Of a stretch of 64,000 nucleotides of DNA, positions 16,550 to 25,405 are shown in pieces. Source of the stretch: JAAZGD01 sp964489555 (GTDB lineage: Bacteria; Bacillota; Clostridia; Peptostreptococcales; Anaerovoracaceae). A program made the translations under genes and the position numbers. Position 1 is the first letter of the stretch. Each line of letters opens with the position of its first letter. Under the pieces are notes generated by a model. That model was not told the DNA's origin and did no database searches. It worked only from the letters and a program-made list of their open reading frames with translations. The DNA lies in the NCBI GenBank assembly GCA_964489555.1, contig CAZAZF010000002.1:1-64000 (forward strand), read 5' to 3'.

Positions 16550-17975
16550 TTTGGTGGTACTTGGCAGTGGCGCCGGCCTGATGGTGATGGAAGCCGCTAT
16601 TTCTTACGGTTGGACTGTGGCGGTAGTTGAGAAAGACAAGTTGGGTGGCACCTGTTTGACTAAAGGGTGTATTCCCTCAAAAATGTTGGTGTATCCTGCG
16701 GAGTTTATTCGAGAAGCGGAAAATTCTGCCAGGTTTGGAGTGGACTCTAAAAAACCCATGCTAGATTGGGAAAAGGTGTCCTGCCGCATGTGGGAACAAA
16801 TTGATTTTTCCAATACCATTAAGAGCAATCTAGGAAATGTTCCGGGGCTGACGTTATATGAAGGCGAAGGAGCTTTTGTCAGTTCTCATGAGTTGATGGT
16901 GAAAGACGCCAACGGGGAAGAGGTGAAGATATATGGGGAGCATTTTCTGATTGCCACCGGAGCAAAAAGTTTGATTCCACCTGTGCCCGGGCTGGAAGAA
17001 ACAGGCTATATCACATCAGAGACATTTTTTGGGAAGGAGTATCCTAAAGAGCCTTGGAAAAGGTTGGTGATTATTGGAAGCGGAGCCATCAGCACCGAAT
17101 TCGCCCATATTTTTTCTTCCTTTGGGACGCAAGTTACCATGATTGCCAGAAGCGCCCGAATTCTAAGAAAAGAAGACCAGGAAATATCACATTTTCTACA
17201 ACAACAATTGACAAGTCAGGGAATTGAAATCATTGCCGAGGGGAAAATCCACCAAGTATATAGCGAAAAACAGGAGAAAGCGTTAGTGGTTGAGATGGGA
17301 ACTTCCGGTGAAAAGCGCATTCTTCATTGTGATGAAATACTGGTGGCTTCTGGATCTGTAACTACTACAGATCGACTTTCTTTGGATAAAGCCGGCATAT
17401 ACACAGATAATCAAGGGTGGATTCCCACCAACGAATATCTGGAAACCAATCAGCCACATATATGGGCTTTGGGAGATGTGAACGGGAAGTATCAATTCCG
17501 GCACAAGGCCAACCATGAAGCACAAGTCTTAAGCCACAATCTTTTTAGTGGGAAGCAGAGAAAAAGGGCCCGATATGATGCCACCCCCTGGGCTGTTTTT
17601 ACTCATCCTCAGGTCGCACGGGTGGGCAAGACAGAGGAAGAGCTTATCCGTGAAGGCGTTCTTTATGTTGCGGCTAAAAATTACTATTCCGATGTGGTGG
17701 GCGGCCGTTCCATGGGAATTCGCAAAGAGGATTCCGATAATGGTTTTGTAAAAATGCTGGTGGGGATGGACAAAAAAATATTGGGAGTTCACATCGTAGG
17801 ACCTCAGGCAGCAGTATTGGTGCAGCCCTTCGTGTATCTCATGAATTTGGGATTCGATTCTTCTCTTGGGACGTATGAATTAATTCAGGATTCCATGATT
17901 ATACATCCGTCCTTGAGCGAATTAACCGCCTGGGTTTTTGAAGCCATCGATATGTTGCTACCAGATGAGGAGTAG
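16536..17975 (+). CDS. Dihydrolipoamide-dehydrogenase-like flavin disulfide oxidoreductase
   Basis: A two-cysteine FAD/NAD(P)H disulfide reductase: DLVVLGSGAG (FAD), GGTCLTKGCIPSKML (redox Cys pair), RLVIIGSGAIS (NAD(P)H), IWALGDVNG (second FAD motif) and a C-terminal IHPSLSEL with the catalytic His. The family covers lipoamide, mercuric, glutathione and mycothione reductases. No lipoyl enzyme or mercury gene lies nearby, so the disulfide substrate is open. It is overlapped by the MoaE-like gene and followed three bases later by chrA. Confidence 0.85.
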   Translation: MNKYDLVVLGSGAGLMVMEAAISYGWTVAVVEKDKLGGTCLTKGCIPSKMLVYPAEFIREAENSARFGVDSKKPMLDWEKVSCRMWEQIDFSNTIKSNLGNVPGLTLYEGEGAFVSSHELMVKDANGEEVKIYGEHFLIATGAKSLIPPVPGLEETGYITSETFFGKEYPKEPWKRLVIIGSGAISTEFAHIFSSFGTQVTMIARSARILRKEDQEISHFLQQQLTSQGIEIIAEGKIHQVYSEKQEKALVVEMGTSGEKRILHCDEILVASGSVTTTDRLSLDKAGIYTDNQGWIPTNEYLETNQPHIWALGDVNGKYQFRHKANHEAQVLSHNLFSGKQRKRARYDATPWAVFTHPQVARVGKTEEELIREGVLYVAAKNYYSDVVGGRSMGIRKEDSDNGFVKMLVGMDKKILGVHIVGPQAAVLVQPFVYLMNLGFDSSLGTYELIQDSMIIHPSLSELTAWVFEAIDMLLPDEE

Positions 17976-17978
17976 TTT

Positions 17979-19142
17979 ATGAACCAAAAGAGTTTTTTAA
18001 AGGACGTTTTCATTTGCTCCTTAGGAGCGTATGGGGGTCCGGAAGCTCATTATAGTGTGTTCACAGATCAATTGGTGCTTCGGAAAGGGTATCTTTCTGA
18101 AGAAGAGTTGATTGAGCTGATTGCGTTGTGTGGCATCTTGCCGGGACCCAGCAGCACACAGACCATTGTAGCAATCGGTTACAAGTTAGGGGGGCCCAAG
18201 TTAGGTCTCCTGGCTATGCTGGTTTGGGCATTACCGGTGTTAACGGTGATGACCTTCCTGAGTTTTCTGTATCAGCTATTGTCCTATTATAATATGCCGG
18301 AGGACTGGCTTCGGTATGTGAGCCCTATGGCAGTGGGGTTCATTTTAGTGGCTGCTTGGCGAATCGGCAGAAAGGTAATTATAGATAAGCTGACGGCAGG
18401 GCTGATGATAATGGCTGCTTTGGCGACCTATTTTGTTCGAGAACCTTGGATATTTCCCTTGGTTCTTCTTTCCGGTGGGGCTATAACAGTATTTGTGGCA
18501 AGACAAAAGGATTTGTGGAATCGAGTACCTTTGCATCCACCTTGGAAATACTTGGTGGTTTTCTTCTTTCTCGCCATTACAGGAATCATTCTCACAATAA
18601 CGTGGGACCATCTCTTGGTACATTTATATGAAAGTTTTTATCGCTATGGGTATTTGGTTTTCGGTGGAGGCCAGATAGTGGTACCGGTGATGCACAGTGA
18701 GCTGGTGGAAGTCAGAGGCTATATGACCAATGAAGAATTTCTTACGGGGTATGGGTTGGTACAGGGATTACCTGGTCCTATGTTTAGTTTTGCAGCATAT
18801 GCAGGAGGCATGGCGGCTCGGGGATCTACGTTTTGGGTTCAGTTAGCCGGTGCCATGCTGGGAGGGATGGGAATTTTCTTGCCGGGCATGTTGCTGATTT
18901 ATTTCATTTACCCTGTGTGGGAAAACATGAAAAAAATTAAGGGGATTCGAATTTCTCTTAAGGGGATTAATGCGGTAGCAGGCGGATTGATTGCTATCGC
19001 GGCGGTTATTTTGTTGGAAAAAACCCCGTGGACAGCGGACAATCTCGTCATTATTCTTCTGACGGGCGTACTGTTGTTGACTAGAAAAGTACCGGCACCT
19101 CTCATTGTAGGTTTGGTGTTGGCTGCCGGTTTTGTGATATAG
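17979..19142 (+). CDS. chrA: Chromate transporter family (ChrA-type) membrane protein
   Basis: A long-chain CHR transporter of 387 residues made of two homologous halves. The first has the family signature (GAYGGPEAHYSVF, CGILPGPSSTQTIVAIGYKLGG); the second repeats it (FGGGQIVVPVMHSELV, YGLVQGLPGPMFSFAAYAGG). About ten to twelve membrane segments are expected. Members export chromate or take up related oxyanions. Linkage to selB and a MoaE-like gene makes transport of an oxyanion such as molybdate or selenate a guess, not a finding. GAGGAG of the preceding gene's end serves as its ribosome site. Confidence 0.88.
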   Translation: MNQKSFLKDVFICSLGAYGGPEAHYSVFTDQLVLRKGYLSEEELIELIALCGILPGPSSTQTIVAIGYKLGGPKLGLLAMLVWALPVLTVMTFLSFLYQLLSYYNMPEDWLRYVSPMAVGFILVAAWRIGRKVIIDKLTAGLMIMAALATYFVREPWIFPLVLLSGGAITVFVARQKDLWNRVPLHPPWKYLVVFFFLAITGIILTITWDHLLVHLYESFYRYGYLVFGGGQIVVPVMHSELVEVRGYMTNEEFLTGYGLVQGLPGPMFSFAAYAGGMAARGSTFWVQLAGAMLGGMGIFLPGMLLIYFIYPVWENMKKIKGIRISLKGINAVAGGLIAIAAVILLEKTPWTADNLVIILLTGVLLLTRKVPAPLIVGLVLAAGFVI

Positions 19143-19197
19143 TAAGCGAGTAAGGAATAGAGAAAATTTCAAGAGACATATAGCAGACTAGAAAGAG

Positions 19198-19992
19198 ATG
19201 AGGATAAGGAAGATGGAACAATTACGAGGGAAAAAGGGATTTATTTGCGACATGGATGGTGTAATCTATCATGGAAATCGATTGTTGCCCGGAGTGAAGG
19301 AGTTTGTCCAGTGGCTCTATGACAGTAATAAGGATTACTTGTTTCTAACCAACTCCAGCAGCTCAACACCCAAAGAGCTTCAGCAAAAGCTCCGGCGGAT
19401 GGGGATGGAGATAGATGAGCACCATTTCTATACTAGCGCACTTGCTACCGCTAAATTTCTGAGTACACAAAACCCGGGATGCAGTGCATATGTTATTGGC
19501 GAGTCGGGTTTGCTGAACGCACTTCATGATGTAGGAATTACCATGAATCATGTAAATCCTGACTACGTTATTGTGGGAGAGGGAAGCAATTATAATTACC
19601 AATCCATTACGAAGGCAGTTCGGTTGGTAATGTCAGGAGCCAAGCTGATTGGAACCAATTATGATTTGACCGGGCCTTCGGAAGAAGGAATCATTCCCGC
19701 ATGTCGAGCTTTGGTTGCCCCCATTGAAGCGGCTACTGGGAAAACCGCCTATTATGTTGGAAAGCCCAATCCATTAATGATGCGAACAGGACTGAAAATT
19801 TTGGGCGTTCATTCTGAGGACGCCGTCATTATCGGAGACCGGATGGATACAGATATTATCGCTGGCATAGAGAGTGGATTAGATACATGTCTTGTGTTGA
19901 CCGGTGTTACTTCTTTGGAATCCATGGAACAGTATCCGTATCGTCCGAGAGTAGTATTAAAGAGTGTGGAGGAGATTCCTAAGGAGATTTAG
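19198..19992 (+). CDS. HAD-IIA family phosphatase (NagD-like)
   Basis: The nucleophile motif is FICDMDGVIYHGN, followed by LFLTNSSSST (motif II), VGKPNPLMMR (motif III lysine) and IIGDRMDTDIIAG (motif IV), which with the length of ~260 residues identifies the NagD/p-nitrophenylphosphatase-like subfamily. Substrates are sugar or nucleoside phosphates. ATG 19198 and ATG 19213 (MEQLRGKK) are both possible, and the latter is nearer the usual length. Confidence 0.9.
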   Translation: MRIRKMEQLRGKKGFICDMDGVIYHGNRLLPGVKEFVQWLYDSNKDYLFLTNSSSSTPKELQQKLRRMGMEIDEHHFYTSALATAKFLSTQNPGCSAYVIGESGLLNALHDVGITMNHVNPDYVIVGEGSNYNYQSITKAVRLVMSGAKLIGTNYDLTGPSEEGIIPACRALVAPIEAATGKTAYYVGKPNPLMMRTGLKILGVHSEDAVIIGDRMDTDIIAGIESGLDTCLVLTGVTSLESMEQYPYRPRVVLKSVEEIPKEI

Positions 19993-20018
19993 TATATGCC
20001 GGAAGGACATATCCAACG

Positions 20019-20047
20019 TTGTTAAAATATGGGAAAATCTGTATAAT
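20019..20047 (+). promoter_or_regulatory. SigA promoter of the first pilin-like gene
   Basis: TTGTTA (20019-20024), exactly 17 bp, then a perfect TATAAT (20042-20047). It lies 39 bp before the ATG. Confidence 0.65.
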
Positions 20048-20085
20048 TCTTATTAAAGGGGTGCTATCAATAAGAAAGAAAGAAT

Positions 20086-20829
20086 ATGTATAGAAAGCGC
20101 TTTCAAAAAAAACAAAAGGGATTTACCTTGGTAGAAATTATCGTGGTCCTATTGATTTTGGCCATATTGGCAGCCATGATAATTCCCGCATATACCGGTT
20201 TCATTGATCGGGCAAATCATAATTACGATTTGACACAACTTAGGACCCTTGATTATGCCACCCGGTTGTATGCAGTAGAAAAAGGGGTGTCCCTTGATAA
20301 AGTTTTTCAAGGACTTGCATCCAATGAAGGAAGGCAACAAACACTTTTAGAAAATGGATGTGTTGACAGTATTTTGGTTCCGAAAACACAGGATTCCTTT
20401 TTCTCTTGGAATATTGTCAGAAGGTCCTGGCAGTTAATAGGGAAAACGGGTGAAATATCGTTGACCCCACTTGGAGATAGTTACGATATGATTTTCACCA
20501 ACATGGCGGACGCCATGATGTCGTATTACAATACTTATGGCAGATGGTCATCCACTTGGGGAGATCAAAGATATACCAACCTTGGTTTGGTTGCAGAAGA
20601 CTGGAAAACTCCTGTTGAACATATTCATTATAGCCCGGAAGGAGCCTATCTAAAGCTGACTCCTGAGCAGGGCCATAGCATTTTGATTGAAGATGTAGAT
20701 GGCAATATTATGGAATTGAAAAGCTCCTACAATTGGAGTTTATTCTATAATGTGGAACAAGGAATATGCAGATATCGCTCCAAAGATAGTGGAATCATAG
20801 TTAATCTAAACACCTTAAGAACGGTATAG
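20086..20829 (+). CDS. Type IV pilin-like protein
   Basis: Has a short basic leader ending at the prepilin peptidase site (KKQKG^FTLVEIIVVLLIL), the following Glu5 and a hydrophobic N-terminal helix, as in pilins and pseudopilins. The mature body is about 230 residues and larger than a typical major pilin. It begins with conserved helix sequence (DYATRLYAVEKG) and ends in a beta-rich tail. No pilus assembly genes lie in the window. A relative with a different tail lies at 22621. Confidence 0.85.
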   Translation: MYRKRFQKKQKGFTLVEIIVVLLILAILAAMIIPAYTGFIDRANHNYDLTQLRTLDYATRLYAVEKGVSLDKVFQGLASNEGRQQTLLENGCVDSILVPKTQDSFFSWNIVRRSWQLIGKTGEISLTPLGDSYDMIFTNMADAMMSYYNTYGRWSSTWGDQRYTNLGLVAEDWKTPVEHIHYSPEGAYLKLTPEQGHSILIEDVDGNIMELKSSYNWSLFYNVEQGICRYRSKDSGIIVNLNTLRTV

Positions 20830-20868
20830 CGGAGGTAAAAAACTTCTGAAGTTCTTATAATTTTGTAG

Positions 20869-20917
20869 ATTTCGGCCATTGCATGTGATAAAATAGCCGA
20901 AATTATCTTTTTTTTTG
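20869..20917 (+). terminator. Rho-independent terminator after the first pilin gene
   Basis: ATTTCGGC (20869-20876) pairs with GCCGAAAT (20896-20903) and is followed by a long T-tract. Confidence 0.8.
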
Positions 20918-20933
20918 GATGAAGGAGGAATCT

Positions 20934-22472
20934 ATGGAAAACATAATTGAGCAGGTGGTCCATGTTCAGATGCTGGACCAAATCTGGCTCTCTATTTTCC
21001 TGGTTATCCCCATGGTGCTGATATCCAGGACTGTGGTAGCGGGAACCAGATATTCACCCATTTTGATTGTTGTCATCTTTGGTTTGGCCATGGGATATAT
21101 TATGGTAGCAACAGGAGTTGCGGCCCCCGGTCTACCGGAATTTCCGTTGATTGAATTGTTGAGCCGGACCACCACCATTGCTTTGACGGTCACATTTTTT
21201 GTGGGGGGGCAGGAGTTACGCAAGATTTTTGGGAACATTATTTTGGATCCGGACGACATGGTGGTTCTATCCCAAGAAGAGACCATCATGGGAACGCACC
21301 GAACTCAGCTGATATTTATTCTGCGTTCATTTTTCTTGTTGATTGGGATTGAAGCGGCTTATCGAGCTTTGTTAGGGATATCTGTAGATGCTCTTAGTCC
21401 ATTTTATCCGTTGATTGCCTATATCGGATTAGTAGGGTCTATCATTTTGATTGACCATAAGGCCACCATCAAAAATAAGCGCCTTTACATCAAGAAGGGT
21501 CTTTTGGAAATGGTAGTGGTAGGATTGATTCTCATGGCTTCTTATGAAATCGCTATGGTGATTAAACCGGTCATTGCCTTACCTCAAATATTTTTTGCGA
21601 TGATTCTTTCTTCCGGGTTGGGGGCAATCTTTTATAAATGGTGCTTTGGTCCTACCATTAGAGCTTTATTATTCGCAGGGATTCCTGTGCTTTTAGCCGG
21701 GAATTTTATGGTAGGTGGTTCCCGTATGGCAGACGCTTTCAGTATAAAAGGGATGAACTCCGTACTTCTTTACGGTTTTTCAGGCCAACTTTTTTGGATG
21801 TTCGGAGGAATTGCTTTGTTGATGTTTTTTGCGAAAACTACCAATGCCAGAAATCTGGGGCCGGGCATGGCCGGTGCCTTGTCACATTCCGGGTTGACAG
21901 GCGCTTGTACCGCCGGGGATTTAGGATCTATAGCGGCTATGCGGGCGCCCATTATGATTAACATTCCTTTTTTCGGGCATATTTTTGTTTTTTCTATTTT
22001 GGCCATTAGTGCGGAGCGTGGAGAATTAATGTTAGGACCTTCTTTGGCAATTATTGGGGCTGGAATCATTTTGACACTACTGTCTATTCGAAACTTAAGA
22101 CGAGCTCAGGGAAAGGATGCGATTGAAGTGAAGGGCCTGATGCAGTTTGCCTTTGGGTGGCAGTTGGTGGCCATGTTTGGCGGATTCATTCTGTTAAGCT
22201 TGTTTCATATGCCTATCGAGTATGCGGCTATGGCCAAATCTTCTGCATTGTCTCATTTCGGACTTTTTGCTGCCACACAAGGAGGAATGTTTGGCGCCGA
22301 ATCGGCCGCTCTGATTCCCTTTATCTTTGCGATGCCTTTCTTAGTGCATCCCTTTGTATTCTTCTTGTTTGGACGAGCGATGGCCCGGGATGGAGAAATG
22401 CCAAAAATTCCTGTGTTTATTTTGGCAAGCGTCGGATTGGTAGGAATCGTGTTTTCCTTGTTTTCCATATAA
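20934..22472 (+). CDS. Polytopic membrane protein of unknown function
   Basis: About 512 residues with some twelve hydrophobic segments and few charged loops. Two halves each contain small-residue-rich stretches (LGPGMAGALSHSGLTGACTAGDLGSIAAM; SALSHFGLFAATQGGMFGAESAALIPF) sharing an ALSH(S/F)GL motif that could line a transport path. That repeat suggests a secondary transporter built from duplicated halves. I do not recognise the family. ATG 20934 is chosen because AAGGAGGAA lies just upstream; an ATG at 20919 would place that site inside the gene. Confidence 0.7.
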   Translation: MENIIEQVVHVQMLDQIWLSIFLVIPMVLISRTVVAGTRYSPILIVVIFGLAMGYIMVATGVAAPGLPEFPLIELLSRTTTIALTVTFFVGGQELRKIFGNIILDPDDMVVLSQEETIMGTHRTQLIFILRSFFLLIGIEAAYRALLGISVDALSPFYPLIAYIGLVGSIILIDHKATIKNKRLYIKKGLLEMVVVGLILMASYEIAMVIKPVIALPQIFFAMILSSGLGAIFYKWCFGPTIRALLFAGIPVLLAGNFMVGGSRMADAFSIKGMNSVLLYGFSGQLFWMFGGIALLMFFAKTTNARNLGPGMAGALSHSGLTGACTAGDLGSIAAMRAPIMINIPFFGHIFVFSILAISAERGELMLGPSLAIIGAGIILTLLSIRNLRRAQGKDAIEVKGLMQFAFGWQLVAMFGGFILLSLFHMPIEYAAMAKSSALSHFGLFAATQGGMFGAESAALIPFIFAMPFLVHPFVFFLFGRAMARDGEMPKIPVFILASVGLVGIVFSLFSI

Positions 22473-22510
22473 TCTGCATCATTTGAAAGGGTTCACAAAT
22501 GGTGTAAAGT

Positions 22511-22550
22511 GAACGAGATTAGAGTTTTTTCTAATCTCGTTCTTTCTTTT
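22511..22550 (+). terminator. Strong rho-independent terminator, copy 1
   Basis: GAACGAGATTAGA (22511-22523) pairs perfectly with TCTAATCTCGTTC (22530-22542), followed by TTTCTTTT. A near-identical terminator lies after the next gene at 23637. Confidence 0.9.
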
Positions 22551-22620
22551 GTATGGAATAGATGTTCAATTTGTTGTAGAATAAAAATAGGTATATCTAG
22601 TTCCATGGCGGAGAGAAGGT

Positions 22621-23607
22621 ATGGAGATAAAAGTTTTTTTGTTTTCTATACAAAGGAGCAAGAAGAAAAAAGGGTTTACCCTTGTGGAAATCATAGTGGT
22701 TTTAACTATTGTAGCAATTCTGGCAATGGTGGCAATTCCTGCTATGACCCATTATATTGACTTGTCAAAAGAAAAGTCGGATGTGAGCCAATTGGGGCTA
22801 TTAAATAGAGCTACTCAAGCATATCGCCTGGAAAACAGAGAACAGGATCCCTTTTCGGAGAGGGATGCAGACTCTACCACATTGATGAATAAATTGGTGT
22901 CCGAAAAATTCCTGTCTTCGCCGGTGGTTCCGTTGGTAAGCGGTGCATCTTACCAATGGAGTTTGGCAGAAAATCAGTGGGTTTACTTAAAAGAGGACGG
23001 TGTGTATTTATCTCTTTTGTTAAAAGACATAAACTTATCAGACTATATCAAAGAAGGAAGTTGGACTCAAAGTACTAATGGAGTAAAATCCTCTTTTGGT
23101 CTTCTTTTTGTTAGTAACTCAAAAGATGAGTATACCTTTACTAGCAAGGCTACCTTAGGCCCGGGTTCATTTTCAAACGGAACAAGTGGAGGCTATGGTA
23201 TTCTCTTTGAAACCACCTTGAATGAAAACAAAAAAGACACAGGGTACATACTACAGCTTGATAGAGGGTATGCCGCGGGAGAAATTACCATTCGGCCTCG
23301 GGAAGCCGGGGTGGAGAAGCCACCAATTTTAAGACTTGGGAACTTTACCAATCCCACAGGGATTCAAAAATATTCATCCATTATTCCTACTTCGAAAACG
23401 GACCCCTGGTGGACCGAGCAACATGAAATTACTATAGAAGTTGTTTCATCAAGCGAACCTGGGAAAAAGAATCTCACGGTATACATTGATGGTGAAATGG
23501 TCATTGAGTCGTTTTCCATTAATAGCGCTCCATCGGATGGAGAAAAGTTCTCGGGAGTGAGATCTTTTCAGGCAGAAACCACTTACGAGGAGTTTACCAT
23601 CCGGTAA
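22621..23607 (+). CDS. Pilin-like protein with a lectin-like C-terminal domain
   Basis: A 17-residue basic leader precedes the prepilin peptidase site (KKKKG^FTLVEIIVVLTIV), followed by a pilin N-terminal helix. Residues ~150-328 form a beta-rich domain reminiscent of concanavalin/LamG-type carbohydrate-binding folds (SNGTSGGYGILFETTL, GYILQLDRGYAAGEITIRPRE, VYIDGEMVIESFSI). This suggests a minor tip pilin with adhesive function. It shares the first ~60 residues in type with the pilin at 20086. Both sides carry almost identical terminators. Confidence 0.78.
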   Translation: MEIKVFLFSIQRSKKKKGFTLVEIIVVLTIVAILAMVAIPAMTHYIDLSKEKSDVSQLGLLNRATQAYRLENREQDPFSERDADSTTLMNKLVSEKFLSSPVVPLVSGASYQWSLAENQWVYLKEDGVYLSLLLKDINLSDYIKEGSWTQSTNGVKSSFGLLFVSNSKDEYTFTSKATLGPGSFSNGTSGGYGILFETTLNENKKDTGYILQLDRGYAAGEITIRPREAGVEKPPILRLGNFTNPTGIQKYSSIIPTSKTDPWWTEQHEITIEVVSSSEPGKKNLTVYIDGEMVIESFSINSAPSDGEKFSGVRSFQAETTYEEFTIR

Positions 23608-23636
23608 CTGAGGAGAGTTCATTAACAGAGTAAGAG

Positions 23637-23675
23637 GAACGAGATTGGAGTTTTTCCAACCTCGTTCTTTTCTTT
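23637..23675 (+). terminator. Strong rho-independent terminator, copy 2
   Basis: GAACGAGATTGGA (23637-23649) pairs with TCCAACCTCGTTC (23655-23667) with one A-C mismatch, followed by TTTTCTTT. It closely resembles the terminator at 22511. Confidence 0.88.
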
Positions 23676-23766
23676 GCCGTCTATGATTTAAGAGAAATTT
23701 AGTGTAAAATATATTCAATATAAAGGCAAAGTTATTTTGATAGTATAGTTAAAAGGAGACCCCGGA

Positions 23767-24783
23767 TTGAAATTTGTGGAAGGAAGAGTAACGACTCAAT
23801 TTAAAGATTATTATCGGGTGCGAGTGGAAAGCCAGGAGCTGTTGGCGGAGATTTCGGGCAAACTTCGCCATCAAGCGGAGCAGAAGTACGAATATCCAGT
23901 TGTGGGTGATTATGTTTTCGTAGATCGAAGCAGCGACTCAGAGGGAATGGCGATTATTCATGAAATTCTCCCGCGAAAAAGTCTTTTTTTGCGGAAAGAA
24001 CCGGGGAAAACCAATCAAGCGCAACCGGTAGCCGCAAATATTGATATTGTATTTATTTGTATGTCGGTCAACCGAGATTTCAATTTAAGACGCTTGGAAC
24101 GATACCTTTCCATTGCATGGGATAGTGGAGCCAGACCTGTGGTAGTTTTAACCAAGGCGGATTTATCTGAAGACGGGGAGAAAAAAAGATTGGAAGCAGA
24201 AAAGGTGGCAGTGGGCGTAGATGTTCTGTTGACATCCTCTCTTCAAGAAGAAGGGTATGAAGCGATTGTTCCTTATTTAGGTCCTGGAATAACCGTGGCA
24301 TTGATTGGTTCGTCCGGGGTAGGGAAATCTACTTTGATTAATAGACTGTTGGGAGAAGAACATCTGGTTACGGGGGAAATCCGGGAGGATGACCGGGGAC
24401 GCCATGTGACCACAAGAAGAGAATTGTTTGTTCTTCGGGATGGAGCCAGTATAATTGACACCCCAGGCATGAGAGAGTTGGGTTTGGATCAGGCTGATGT
24501 GGGAAAGACCTTTGAGGAGATTGAACAGTTGGCAAAAGAATGCCATTTCTCCGACTGCCAACACCAAAGTGAACCGGGGTGTGCCGTAAGGAAAGCGATT
24601 CAGGATGGAAAGCTTGATCCAAAGCGTCTTGATAGCTATCACAAGCTTCAAAAGGAAGCTCAATACGAAGGTTTGGATTCTAGGCAGATTGAGAAAGAAA
24701 AACTTCAACGGATGTTTGGGGAGTTTGATGGCGTTAAGAATGCTCGAAATTTTATTAAATCAAAAAATGACCGATATCGATAA
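23767..24783 (+). CDS. rsgA: Ribosome small-subunit GTPase RsgA
   Basis: A late 30S-subunit maturation GTPase. The N-terminal OB fold (residues ~1-70) is followed by a circularly permuted GTPase in which G4 (LTKADL) precedes G1 (GSSGVGKSTLINRLLG), G2 (RGRHVTTRREL) and G3 (DTPGMRELGL). A C-terminal zinc knuckle follows (CHFSDCQHQSEPGC). The length is typical. The TTG start is supported by AAAGGAG eight bases upstream. Confidence 0.96.
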   Translation: MKFVEGRVTTQFKDYYRVRVESQELLAEISGKLRHQAEQKYEYPVVGDYVFVDRSSDSEGMAIIHEILPRKSLFLRKEPGKTNQAQPVAANIDIVFICMSVNRDFNLRRLERYLSIAWDSGARPVVVLTKADLSEDGEKKRLEAEKVAVGVDVLLTSSLQEEGYEAIVPYLGPGITVALIGSSGVGKSTLINRLLGEEHLVTGEIREDDRGRHVTTRRELFVLRDGASIIDTPGMRELGLDQADVGKTFEEIEQLAKECHFSDCQHQSEPGCAVRKAIQDGKLDPKRLDSYHKLQKEAQYEGLDSRQIEKEKLQRMFGEFDGVKNARNFIKSKNDRYR

Positions 24784-24853
24784 ATTTTAGAAATGAACAT
24801 GCGATAATCGAGATGATAGAACCGTTAGTATAGTAACGGAGAAGGATGAGCCT

Positions 24854-25405
24854 GTGTCTTTCAATCAACCCGTGGATGAACAACTGATACTGAGGATTGC
24901 GCAAGATGACATGGATGCTTTTGAAGAATTGTTTGAAAAAACTCAACAAAGCATTTATGCATATGCACTATCCATCCTAAGAAACCCGGAGCAGTCGTTG
25001 GATGTATGTCAGGAAGTGTTTCTTAAAGTACGTGCAGGGGCCCATCGGTATCAGCCCATGGGAAAACCATTGGCATGGATGTTTACCATTACGAAAAATG
25101 TGGCAATCAGCCATATTCGGGAGGGTAGTCGGTATTCAGCAAGTTCCATAGAAGAGATGGAGGGAGAAATTTCTCTGTCTTATGAAGAAAATGATTTGGA
25201 TACTATAGTATTGGAGAATGCGTTACTTATCTTAAATGAGGAGGAACGGTCCATTATTTTGCTTCATGCTGTATCGGGATGGACTCATCGTGAGATTGCT
25301 TCCGGCTTGGGCTTGCCATTATCTACAGTATTGTCCAAGTATCACCGAGGGCTGAAAAAGTTAAAAAAACATTTGCAAAAGCAAGGGGTAGAGAATGAAG
25401 AATAG
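24854..25405 (+). CDS. ECF-type RNA polymerase sigma factor
   Basis: Sigma-70 region 2 (residues ~12-85, FEELFEKTQQSIYAYALSIL, VCQEVFLKV, AWMFTITKNVAISHIRE) and region 4 (~120-178, LNEEERSIILLHAVSGWTHR, EIASGLGLPLSTVLSKYHRG) are present with no region 3, which defines an ECF sigma factor. The GTG start follows AAGGA by eight bases. It overlaps the next gene by 11 bases; that gene encodes a membrane protein with an RsgI-like extracytoplasmic part, so the pair is probably sigma and anti-sigma. Confidence 0.9.
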   Translation: MSFNQPVDEQLILRIAQDDMDAFEELFEKTQQSIYAYALSILRNPEQSLDVCQEVFLKVRAGAHRYQPMGKPLAWMFTITKNVAISHIREGSRYSASSIEEMEGEISLSYEENDLDTIVLENALLILNEEERSIILLHAVSGWTHREIASGLGLPLSTVLSKYHRGLKKLKKHLQKQGVENEE

